NCBI GenBank assembly: GCA_947629715.1
Contig: CANRET010000017.1
Location: 1-36,027, forward strand
Origin: an uncultured Akkermansia sp.
GTDB lineage: Bacteria; Verrucomicrobiota; Verrucomicrobiia; Verrucomicrobiales; Akkermansiaceae
Direction: 5' to 3'
Length of the DNA stretch: 36,027 nucleotides
Below the pieces are notes generated by a model. That model had not been told where the DNA came from. It made no database searches and saw nothing but the letters and a program-made list of their open reading frames with translations. The translations under genes were made by a program, and so were the position numbers. This document shows positions 8,689 through 17,219 of the stretch, piece after piece (position 1 is the first letter of the stretch; each line of letters starts with the position of its first letter).

Positions 8689-11600
8689 ATGCGTCGCTTT
8701 TTTCAGTATGATCCGGCGTATAAGCATCGTTTTTCCAGTGTATGCCTTTGGGGGGATTGGCCTTACCGCAACGGTATGCACGACACAGGAATAGACCTCG
8801 TTGCCAAGGAGCGCGTCTCGGGCAGATATGTGGGCATCCAGTGCAAATTCTACGATAGCGAAACCCTCTATTTGAGTGCTGTCAGTACCTTTTTCACGAC
8901 GCTCACCATGAAGTGGGACACGGACAATGGTCCCGACGACACCTTCGTGGGTGGGATTATTATCAACACTTGCAATCTTGCGAGCGATAATCTTACAGAG
9001 ACTATTAAAAATCATAGTGTTCCTTGCGCTTTTATAGGATTGTCTGAGTTGGAGAGTTGGGAGGGAATTGACTGGGGAGCGTTGAGAAGGGGACAAGCAT
9101 ACGATATTCCCAAGAAAGAATTGCGCCACCACCAAGAAGAAGCTGTCAATGCTGTGGTGGGGGCATTCCGTAACGGCACAGAGAGAGGCAAGATGATTAT
9201 GGCGTGCGGCACGGGTAAAACCTTTACATCCCTGCGCTTGACGGAGAAATACACTGGCGGGAAAGGTTGCGTGCTCTTCCTTGCTCCCAGTATTGCTCTC
9301 GTCTCGCAGAGTCTCCGAGAGTGGATGAACCAGACAAAATGCAAGATGCACCCTATCGCCGTCTGCTCGGATTCCAGTGCTTCTGCTGTCGATGAAAACT
9401 ATGACCTTGCCGCAGCAAATCTTCCATCCCCTGCCACCACCGACCCTGAGGAGATTGCTAGAAACTACCGACGTTTCAAAGATACCCATCTGACGGTCAT
9501 TTTCTCCACCTATCAATCCCTCGACAAAGTTTGTAAGGCTCAGGCAGCAGGTTCTCTCCCGGAGTTCGACCTCACCATCTGCGATGAAGCCCACCGCACT
9601 GCCGGTCCTTCTGTCATGGTAAATGGGGAAAGAGCAGAGACTGATTTCCGCCGTGTTCATGAGCAGAAAGAACTCAAGAGCAAGAGACGCCTCTACATGA
9701 CAGCTACGCCAAAGGTGTACAGTGATGCTGTACACGAAAAAGCGAAACGCACGGAGGGAGTGACGTTGGCAGACATGAATGACGTCTCGACCTTCGGCGA
9801 GGAGCTGTACTGCCTCCCTTTCTCTGAAGCTGTGCGTAAAGAGTTGCTCACAGATTACAAGGTGCTCGTACTGTGGGTGGACGAGACGTACGTGAAGGAG
9901 TTGATGGGATCACAACATAAACAGGGAGAAGAAGAGCAATTTGAGATGGAGGATGCCGTCAAACTTGTCGGCTGCTACAACGGTTTACGCAAGAAAATGT
10001 ACATTGCCCATGGTGACTCCATGGCTGACATGATGGGCATCAGTGAGGAAGAGTACGACAAGAAACGCCCTGAGCTTCTCAACTGGCAAGAAGATCATAT
10101 CAACGACTTTCTGCGCAGTGACCCCGACCCCATGCTCCGAGCCGTAGCCTTCTCCGGCAACATTCCGAATTCTAAGGCCTATGCTGAGCTGTGGAAACAT
10201 GTCGTCAAGACCATCAGGGAGAGTGAGAACACTAATACGCCGTTCGATAGCGAGATGCACCATGTGGACGGCGAGATGGGTATGAACGAGCGCGAGCGCG
10301 AACTCCTCTGGCTTAAGGATAAAGACTCAACAAAATGCCGCATTCTTACCAATGCTAAGTGTCTCTCGGAGGGCGTGGATGTACCGGCTTTGGATGCCAT
10401 CATGTTCCTTGCACCCAAGAAGAGCCAGATCGACATCGTGCAATCCGTTGGACGTGTGATGCGCAAAGACCCCTCCGGCAAAAAGAAGTTCGGCTATGTG
10501 ATTATCCCTGTCGGCGTTCCGAGTGGGGCAAAAGCAGAGGACGTGCTGGATGATGATAAGCGTTTCAAGGTCGTCTGGCAGGTGCTTCAGGCTCTCCGTG
10601 CTCATGATGACCGCTTTGATGCCGAAATCAACGCCCTTGAATTCAATAGGCGTAACAGCAAGCACATCTCACAGGGGGTCGTCACAAAACCGTTGCCAGA
10701 TTCCCCCGGCGAGAATGGCGACACGGAATACGTGGAGGGATCTATCGAACAAAAAACCTTCCATGAGATTCTCGCTTTCACGAACAAAGTGCGGGAGATG
10801 AAAGATGCCGTATATACCCGCATGGTGTCCCGCGTCGGAGCTCGCATCTACTGGGAAAACTGGGTGAAGGATATTGCTGACATTGCAGAACGCCGCCGTC
10901 AGGCGATTGCAAACCTCATTCAGCAGCCGGACTGCTTACCAAGATTCCAAGAATTTAAGCAGGGGCTCAAGGAGAACATTCGCGAGAATATCGAAGATGA
11001 TGATGCCGTAGAGATGCTCGCGATGCAGTTCGTTTCCCGCCCGGTGTTCAATGCTCTTTTCGGTGAATACGAGTTTGCGGATAAAAACCCCGTGAGCGTC
11101 ACGATGAACGCTATGCTGGATTTCATTGAACAGCGTATCGGTTCAGAGGATGATAAGACAATGAAACGCTTCTACGAGGACGTGAAAACCCGCGCGGGCA
11201 GCATCACCACAACGGAGGGACGCCAGAGTGTCATCAAGGAACTCTACGAGAGCTTTTTCAAAAATGCCTTCAGGAAGATCGCCGATGCTCTCGGTATCGT
11301 TTATACCCCCATTCCTGTTGTGGATTTCATCCTCCACAGCGTCCACAAGGTGCTGCAAAAGGAATTCAATATCGCGGACGGCTTGAGCGCGGAGGGCGTA
11401 CGCATTCTTGACCCCTTCACAGGCACCGGCACCTTCATCGTACGCGCTATCCAGAGCGGACTGATCAAGAAGGAAGACCTGCCGCGCAAGTATGAAAAGG
11501 AACTTTTCGCCTCAGAAATCGTGCTTCTCGCCTACTACATTGCCTGTGTGAACATCGAGGTCGCTTACCACGGCACTACCGAACAAAAACAATACACTCC

Positions 11601-13524
11601 ATTCGGTGGCATCTGCTTTACCGATACCTTCCGTATGCACGAAAACAGCGCAAACGACCGTGACCTCTTCCCTGAGTTTGAGGAAAACGGTGAGCGTGTA
11701 AAAAATCTCTGCAAACAGGACATCCGCGTCATCATTGGCAACCCGCCGTATTCGATTGGACAGAGGAGAGGTGGTGACAACAACCAGAATCCGGACTGTC
11801 CCGAGGTTGATAAGAGAATTGCGGAGACGTATGCCGCTCGAAGCACGGCAGGCCTGAAGAAGGGACTTTATGATTCCTATATTCGTGCGTTCCGTTGGGC
11901 GAGTGACTGCATCAAAGGCGATGGCGTTCTTGCCTATGTGACCAATGGAGCTTACATTGACAACAACGCCATGGCGGGATTCCGCGAGTGCCTGATGGAT
12001 GAGTTCTCTTCCATCTATTGCTTCAATTTGAGAGGGAATTGCCGAACGCAGGGGGAACTCCGAAGAAAAGAAGCGGGTAATATCTTTGGTGAAGGCAGCC
12101 GCACTCCCGTTGCAATCATTGTGCTGGTGAAGCGTGCGGATCACGCGGCTGGACAGCGAGCCACATTGCATTACCACGACATTGGTGACTACAAGACCCG
12201 CGATGAGAAACTTCAAATTCTCAAGGACACCGTTGATATTGATGGAATCGACTGGACAACTCTCACCCCAGATAAAAACGGAGACTGGATTAACCACCGT
12301 ACTGATGACTACACTCAATTTATGCCGATTGGCGACAAGTTGGCAAAGGGTAAGGAGGATACAAAGGCTCTTTTTAGTATATTCTCCCTCGGCGTTGTGA
12401 CTGCCAGAGACCCATGGTGTTATAGGTATAGTCGCAATGGATTGCGAAATTCAATAGCTAGTAGCATCTCCTATTTCAATGCACAGGCAGATGCCTACGC
12501 TAAACGCAGTGGTGAGAAACAAGACATCAAAGACTTCATTGTGGTTGAAAAGGGAAAATTTGCTTGGAGCCATCTACAGTATATGGACGCTTCCAGAGGA
12601 AAAACATATACAATGGACGAGCAATCGTTGATTGTTGCCACGTACAGACCCTTTGTCAAGCAGTACTTGTATTTCAATAAAAGTTTGAACGCCCGTGTGT
12701 ATCAGATGCCTAAACTCTTTCCAACACCGAAGCATGATAACCTTGTAATCCAGATGATGGGAGTTGGATCTTCTAAATCATTCTCTTGCCTTATTTCTGA
12801 CACAGTTTCAGATTACCAGAGATTCTTCAACGGTCAATGCTTCCCGCTTTACTGGTATGAAAAGCAAGCGGACAGGGAAGGAATGCTGGAACTAGGAATG
12901 GAGGAAGCGAAGAGCGATTACATTCGCAGGGATGCCATCACGGATTGGGGGCACAAGGAATTCAAGCAAGCCTATGGCGACCCGAAAATCGGCAAGGAGG
13001 ACCTCTTCTACTACGTGTACGGACTTTTGCATAGCGAAGAATACCGCACCAAGTACGCCAACGACTTGAAAAAGGAACTGCCGCGCATACCTTTCGCCAA
13101 GGACTTCTGGGGCTTCAGTGAAGCCGGGCGCGAACTCGCCGCGCTGCATCTCAACTACGAAACGGTAGATCCCTATCCGCTGGAAGAGGAACACAACGGC
13201 GGAGACTACCGCATCGAGGGCAAAATGCGCTTTCCCAAGAAAGGCGAAAAGGACGCCATCATCTACAACAGCCACACCATCCTGCGCGGCATACCGGAAG
13301 AAGCCTACGAGTACATCGTGAACGGTAAATCCGCTATCGAATGGTTGATGGACCGTTACGCCGTCACCATGGACAAGGATAGTGGCATCGTGAACGACCC
13401 GAACGACTGGTGCACGGAACACAACAACCCGCGCTACATCATCGACCTCATCAAACGCATCGTCACCGTCAGCGTAAAAACCGTCAAAATCACCCGTGCC
13501 CTCCCCAAACTGGAAGAGCTATAA
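8689..13524 (+). CDS. Type ISP-like restriction-modification enzyme (nuclease-helicase-methyltransferase in one chain)
   Basis: A 1611-residue enzyme with the layout of the LlaGI/LlaBIII family. Residues 1-110 form an Mrr-like nuclease (GID at 34-36, QCK at 51-53). A superfamily 2 helicase/translocase follows: P-loop ACGTGKT 172-178, DEAH 299-302, motif VI QSVGRVMRK from 585. An N6-adenine methyltransferase carries DPFTGTG at 908-914 and NPPY at 1018-1021. The C-terminal ~350 residues should hold the target-recognition domain. Such enzymes methylate one strand and cut when translocating complexes collide. The ATG at 8689 cuts into the conserved N-terminal helix: the family-like KGTRFEEL lies just upstream. 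The full protein probably starts at 8457 and is about 77 residues longer when the poly-G length allows. In the present state it is OFF or truncated. Confidence 0.9.
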   Translation: MRRFFQYDPAYKHRFSSVCLWGDWPYRNGMHDTGIDLVAKERVSGRYVGIQCKFYDSETLYLSAVSTFFTTLTMKWDTDNGPDDTFVGGIIINTCNLASDNLTETIKNHSVPCAFIGLSELESWEGIDWGALRRGQAYDIPKKELRHHQEEAVNAVVGAFRNGTERGKMIMACGTGKTFTSLRLTEKYTGGKGCVLFLAPSIALVSQSLREWMNQTKCKMHPIAVCSDSSASAVDENYDLAAANLPSPATTDPEEIARNYRRFKDTHLTVIFSTYQSLDKVCKAQAAGSLPEFDLTICDEAHRTAGPSVMVNGERAETDFRRVHEQKELKSKRRLYMTATPKVYSDAVHEKAKRTEGVTLADMNDVSTFGEELYCLPFSEAVRKELLTDYKVLVLWVDETYVKELMGSQHKQGEEEQFEMEDAVKLVGCYNGLRKKMYIAHGDSMADMMGISEEEYDKKRPELLNWQEDHINDFLRSDPDPMLRAVAFSGNIPNSKAYAELWKHVVKTIRESENTNTPFDSEMHHVDGEMGMNERERELLWLKDKDSTKCRILTNAKCLSEGVDVPALDAIMFLAPKKSQIDIVQSVGRVMRKDPSGKKKFGYVIIPVGVPSGAKAEDVLDDDKRFKVVWQVLQALRAHDDRFDAEINALEFNRRNSKHISQGVVTKPLPDSPGENGDTEYVEGSIEQKTFHEILAFTNKVREMKDAVYTRMVSRVGARIYWENWVKDIADIAERRRQAIANLIQQPDCLPRFQEFKQGLKENIRENIEDDDAVEMLAMQFVSRPVFNALFGEYEFADKNPVSVTMNAMLDFIEQRIGSEDDKTMKRFYEDVKTRAGSITTTEGRQSVIKELYESFFKNAFRKIADALGIVYTPIPVVDFILHSVHKVLQKEFNIADGLSAEGVRILDPFTGTGTFIVRAIQSGLIKKEDLPRKYEKELFASEIVLLAYYIACVNIEVAYHGTTEQKQYTPFGGICFTDTFRMHENSANDRDLFPEFEENGERVKNLCKQDIRVIIGNPPYSIGQRRGGDNNQNPDCPEVDKRIAETYAARSTAGLKKGLYDSYIRAFRWASDCIKGDGVLAYVTNGAYIDNNAMAGFRECLMDEFSSIYCFNLRGNCRTQGELRRKEAGNIFGEGSRTPVAIIVLVKRADHAAGQRATLHYHDIGDYKTRDEKLQILKDTVDIDGIDWTTLTPDKNGDWINHRTDDYTQFMPIGDKLAKGKEDTKALFSIFSLGVVTARDPWCYRYSRNGLRNSIASSISYFNAQADAYAKRSGEKQDIKDFIVVEKGKFAWSHLQYMDASRGKTYTMDEQSLIVATYRPFVKQYLYFNKSLNARVYQMPKLFPTPKHDNLVIQMMGVGSSKSFSCLISDTVSDYQRFFNGQCFPLYWYEKQADREGMLELGMEEAKSDYIRRDAITDWGHKEFKQAYGDPKIGKEDLFYYVYGLLHSEEYRTKYANDLKKELPRIPFAKDFWGFSEAGRELAALHLNYETVDPYPLEEEHNGGDYRIEGKMRFPKKGEKDAIIYNSHTILRGIPEEAYEYIVNGKSAIEWLMDRYAVTMDKDSGIVNDPNDWCTEHNNPRYIIDLIKRIVTVSVKTVKITRALPKLEEL

Positions 13525-13632
13525 AATGGGTAAATCTAGTCCCCCTTTCTAACGAACGCCTCAAAAACCAGACTATGGCAGGACAGAGGTGAATTGTATA
13601 ATGCGTTCGCTTTGACATGACAGTTAGCAGAC

Positions 13633-13661
13633 TTGTCCGGGCGGGGAATGTGTGGTAGATT
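13633..13661 (+). promoter_or_regulatory. Candidate promoter of the sulfatase gene
   Basis: TTGTCC (13633-13638), 17 bp, TAGATT (13656-13661), with GG just before the -10. The two possible ATGs follow 9 and 12 nt after the -10, so the leader would be very short. A second TATAAT at 13597-13602 lacks a good -35. Confidence 0.45.
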
Positions 13662-13670
13662 GAAGGAGTT

Positions 13671-15935
13671 ATGATGCGCTTGATTACACTGCTTGCTGCT
13701 GCATGGGCGATGAGTCTCTCGGCATGGGCTGAGCACCAAAAGCCGAACATCATCCTGATTCTCGTGGACGACATGGGGTGGGGGGACTTAAGCCTTAATA
13801 GCAGAGGCGCCGTGGAGCAGAATACGCCGCAAATCAGCACTCCACATCTCGCTAAGTTGGCCCAGCAGGGGATGCTGCTCACGCGCCATTACACGTGCGC
13901 GCCCGTCTGCGCGCCCGCCCGCGCATCGCTGTTTTCGGGGGTGCATCAGGGGCATGCCGAGGTCGTGCGAAACAACAGCTTTGACGCGGCCTTGGAGGAC
14001 AGCCATACGCTGGCCAGCGTGCTCAAGGAAGCCGGATACGCCACGGCGCTGATCGGGAAATGGGGAATAGGCGGAGGCGTGGAGGGTGGAGGCTCCCCGA
14101 CCACGACGGGAGCCTGGCCCACCCGGCGAGGATTCGATTATTTCTTCGGGTACAACAATCACATAGCCGGGCACAGGCATTATCCCAAGGAGGAAAGCGT
14201 AGCCGATTCGGAGACGAAAAAGAATGCCATTTGGGACGGTGATAAAATCGTGACGGACCATTTGGACGGGGCATACAGCACGGACCTTTTCACGGCGCGC
14301 GCAAAAAAGTGGATTCAGGATACGCGCGCGGCTGATCCGAAGAAGCCTTTCTTCCTTGCGCTCACGTTGATAGCCCCTCATGCTCGTCTGGCGGTGCCGA
14401 CCATGGAGTATCCCAAGAACGGGGGCGTGCGCGGTGGCGTGCAGTGGTTGGGGAAACCCGGCAAAATGATCAACACGGCAAGCGCCAAGTGGGACTGCTT
14501 CATCTATCCGCGCTATCGCACGGCCTGGGAGAAATACGCTGCCAAACGGTACGGTCAGCAGGCGCAGGCCAAGCTCGCGGGTGCACGACGTCACGCTACC
14601 ATGATCACACGTGTGGACGATGCCGTGGGCGATATTGTTCAGCTTTGCAAGGATCTGAAAATAGATCGCAACACCTTTCTCGTATTCACCAGTGACAACG
14701 GACCTCACAACGAACCTGGGTCCGTGAGGGGCGAGGCAGACCATCCTGCGCCGGCGCAGGATCCCTCCTTTTTCCGGAGCTACGGCCCGCTGGATGGCAT
14801 CAAGCGCGACGCGTGGGAGGGAGGGCTGCGCGTGCCTTGCGTGGTGTGGGCGCCGGGTATTGTTCCGGGGGGAGTTAAGAATACGCAGCCTGCGCAATTC
14901 CAAGATTGGATGGCCACTTTTGCCGACTTGGCCGGCGTACCCGTGCCGATGCGTTGCGACGGAGCGTCGTTGCTGCCCATGCTGAGCGGAAAGGAGACGG
15001 AAAGGCACGGCGGCGTGGTGTATGCCGAGTACGCATACGGCGGCAAAATGCCGCGTTATGACGACTTTGCGATCAATAAAACCGATCGCCTGCGCGGCGA
15101 ACAGCAGGTTATCCTTTTCCCCGTACCCGCCGGTAAGAATGGTCGAGCCTCCCGCTGGCTGAAAGCCATTCGCACCGGAATTTCCACCGGCGAAGAAGAT
15201 TTTGAAATTTACGATGTCGATGCCGATCCTCACGAAGCCCAAAATTTGGCTGACCGGTATGCGAAATATCAGGATCAACTCAAAAAGAGCGTTCTCTGGA
15301 ACCGCAGAGCCTACGATTATGTGCGCGATCCCGCCGCCGGCAAACGCAGCAATCCCTGTGGCGGGCGGCGTCCCTACGATGGTCTGCTCGTCCCTCCGGA
15401 TGAGCCGGGCGGAGAACTTCTGCCAGGTCTGAGCATGCGCCGCGTCATGGCGAAGACGCCTTGGACACCGGTATTTGACACGCTCCCTCAGGCCACGCAG
15501 GCTCAGACGGGCGTGGCGTCGGACTTGGGGAAGGAGGAGCTGCCGGCAGGCAGTGTAACGGAATACACAGGCTACATGCGCGTGCCGGCAGATGGCAAGA
15601 AGTGGCACTTCTTCCTGACGCTCTCGGATGTTCCCGGAACCAAGGCGTACATTAAGCTTCACAATTTCCAGCTTATTGACGCAGACGCCAATTACAAGCC
15701 GGGAACAACCGCCACGGAAAGCGCGGCCGCTAATGTTGTGGAGAGCGTAGCAGACAAGACCGGCAAAGCCGGCATACCTCTCCGCGCCGGATTGCACGCA
15801 ATTTGCATCACTGTGGTGCAGGGAGAAGGAGGCGCGGGCAAAATCCGCTTAGAACGCAAACTCGGAGATTCAACGAAACGAGAGGAAGTGTCTGCCGCCG
15901 ACTTTGTGCATGAAAACCATGGGGAATCGGATTAA
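13671..15935 (+). CDS. Secreted type I sulfatase (formylglycine sulfatase)
   Basis: A 754-residue sulfatase that hydrolyses sulfate esters, probably of host or algal glycans. Residues 1-20 are a signal peptide (hydrophobic core, cleavage near AWA). The N-terminal metal-binding PNIILILVDDMGWGD is followed by the CxPxR motif, CAPAR at 80-84, whose Cys is converted to formylglycine by a maturase not seen in this window. SDNGPH near residue 345 is a further conserved metal/sulfate site. After about residue 610 there is an added beta-rich domain of about 140 residues, probably for carbohydrate binding. The start may be the second ATG (13674), which has AAGGAG at a 5-nt spacing. The substrate cannot be read from the sequence. 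The gene is convergent with the transporter operon. Confidence 0.93.
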   Translation: MMRLITLLAAAWAMSLSAWAEHQKPNIILILVDDMGWGDLSLNSRGAVEQNTPQISTPHLAKLAQQGMLLTRHYTCAPVCAPARASLFSGVHQGHAEVVRNNSFDAALEDSHTLASVLKEAGYATALIGKWGIGGGVEGGGSPTTTGAWPTRRGFDYFFGYNNHIAGHRHYPKEESVADSETKKNAIWDGDKIVTDHLDGAYSTDLFTARAKKWIQDTRAADPKKPFFLALTLIAPHARLAVPTMEYPKNGGVRGGVQWLGKPGKMINTASAKWDCFIYPRYRTAWEKYAAKRYGQQAQAKLAGARRHATMITRVDDAVGDIVQLCKDLKIDRNTFLVFTSDNGPHNEPGSVRGEADHPAPAQDPSFFRSYGPLDGIKRDAWEGGLRVPCVVWAPGIVPGGVKNTQPAQFQDWMATFADLAGVPVPMRCDGASLLPMLSGKETERHGGVVYAEYAYGGKMPRYDDFAINKTDRLRGEQQVILFPVPAGKNGRASRWLKAIRTGISTGEEDFEIYDVDADPHEAQNLADRYAKYQDQLKKSVLWNRRAYDYVRDPAAGKRSNPCGGRRPYDGLLVPPDEPGGELLPGLSMRRVMAKTPWTPVFDTLPQATQAQTGVASDLGKEELPAGSVTEYTGYMRVPADGKKWHFFLTLSDVPGTKAYIKLHNFQLIDADANYKPGTTATESAAANVVESVADKTGKAGIPLRAGLHAICITVVQGEGGAGKIRLERKLGDSTKREEVSAADFVHENHGESD

Positions 15936-16235
15936 AAACGCGATTGCCTGGTTACGAATCGTCGAACACTGCCAGCCCGTAAGAAATCGGGACGAGAGGG
16001 GGAGGTTTCTCTGCTTGCCTCCGTTGTATTCACAATGGAAGCGCAGGATCAAACGTCGTGGCTCACTTGTCAATGTCAGCACATGTCAGCGAACATGCAA
16101 AGTCGGTGACGGCGTGCATTTGTCGAAAAGTTTTAAGCTTTGCAAAAATAGCGCCATCCCATCTCTGTCACGATGCGCCCAGCGAAGACCTGTTGATTTC
16201 GTTTCAGGTTGCCGATCTTCGTAAATCGTAGGTTC
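15936..16235. other. Gap between convergent genes, no feature seen
   Basis: This 300-bp stretch separates the ends of the sulfatase and the transporter ATPase. I found no coding frame with family resemblance, no RNA gene and no clear hairpin-plus-T terminator on either strand. Confidence 0.5.
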
Positions 16236-17219
16236 TCATTGGGTGCAGGCGGGGCAGAGTTCGACGAAATGCCCGGGGGAGATTTCGGTGAATGGAGGAC
16301 GCTCAGAGCCGAGTGGGGCGGGACGTCCCAAGCGTTGGCAAAAGCGGCAGCCTGTGACGTATTGATGAGGCGGGGGCACACTGCCCGGGATGCAGAGCAG
16401 AAGGGATTTGTGCGGCATATCCGGTCGGATGGTGGTGGCGAGGAGAGCCCGCGTGTAGGCATGCAGAGGGTTTGCGAAAAGTTCGGCCGTCGGGGCGCAT
16501 TCTACGACGCGTCCGGCGTACATCACATAGGCGATGTCGCAGTTCTGCGCAATGACGCCGAGGTGGTGCGAGATGAGCAGACAGGCTGAGCCGGATTTGC
16601 GGCGCAGGTCGCGCAGGAGGGCGAGGGCTTGCTGTTGCACGGTAGGATCCAGCGCGGTGGTAGGTTCGTCGGCGATGATGAGTTCGGGATTGCAAGCCAG
16701 GGCGATGGCAATCATCACGCGTTGACGCATGCCGCCGGAGAGCGCGTGCGGGTATTCTCTCGCGCGCTGTGCGGAGCTCGGAATATGCACGGCTTCCAAC
16801 AGGCTGACGGCGCGTCGGCGAGCTTCTTCTTCGTCCAAACCGAGGTGGAGCATCAGTGGCTCGGCGATTTGATCGCCGATGCGTTGCGTCGGGTTGAGGG
16901 CTTGTCCCGCCTCCTGAAAAACGACGCCAATGCGGGCGCCTCGGATGGCACTGAGTTGTCGGATGGACATGGCGAGCAGATCCTGTCCATGAAAGATGGC
17001 CTGTCCGGAGAGGATGCGACCGTCCGGCTGGGGCAGCAGGCGAAGAATGCTCATCGCCGTTGCGCTTTTCCCGCATCCGCTTTCTCCCACGATGCCGACG
17101 CATACGTTCTTCGGGATGCTCAAGCTCACGTCATCCGTGACCGAGAGGAGACCGCTCTCTCCGTTGAAAGCAACGGTGAGATAGCGTATGTCCAGGAGGG
17201 GGGCAGGCGGCTCGTTCAT
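16236..17219 (-). CDS. oppD: Peptide ABC transporter ATPase, OppD/DppD type
   Basis: A 327-residue ATP-binding subunit powering peptide import. Walker A GESGCGKS 45-52, Q-loop Gln102, signature LSGGMRQR 160-167, Walker B ending ADEP at 183-186, H-loop His218. The C-terminal extension with GCRFCQR and a later CPAC matches the oligopeptide-transporter domain that carries conserved cysteines in OppD/DppD. Its ATG overlaps the stop of the substrate-binding protein gene by 4 bp (ATGA), showing translational coupling. It is the last gene of the operon; the expected partner ATPase OppF/DppF is not encoded nearby, so this subunit works as a homodimer or pairs with a product encoded elsewhere. Confidence 0.92.
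   Translation of the reverse strand: MNEPPAPLLDIRYLTVAFNGESGLLSVTDDVSLSIPKNVCVGIVGESGCGKSATAMSILRLLPQPDGRILSGQAIFHGQDLLAMSIRQLSAIRGARIGVVFQEAGQALNPTQRIGDQIAEPLMLHLGLDEEEARRRAVSLLEAVHIPSSAQRAREYPHALSGGMRQRVMIAIALACNPELIIADEPTTALDPTVQQQALALLRDLRRKSGSACLLISHHLGVIAQNCDIAYVMYAGRVVECAPTAELFANPLHAYTRALLATTIRPDMPHKSLLLCIPGSVPPPHQYVTGCRFCQRLGRPAPLGSERPPFTEISPGHFVELCPACTQ

Noticed and set aside
8518-9735. Minus-strand open frame opposite the start of the restriction enzyme
   Set aside because: No motifs, while the plus strand shows nuclease and helicase motifs throughout the same stretch.
13788-15797. Long minus-strand open frame (669 codons) opposite the sulfatase
   Set aside because: It mirrors the codon pattern of the sulfatase, has no family motif, and the plus-strand protein has a signal peptide and active-site motif.
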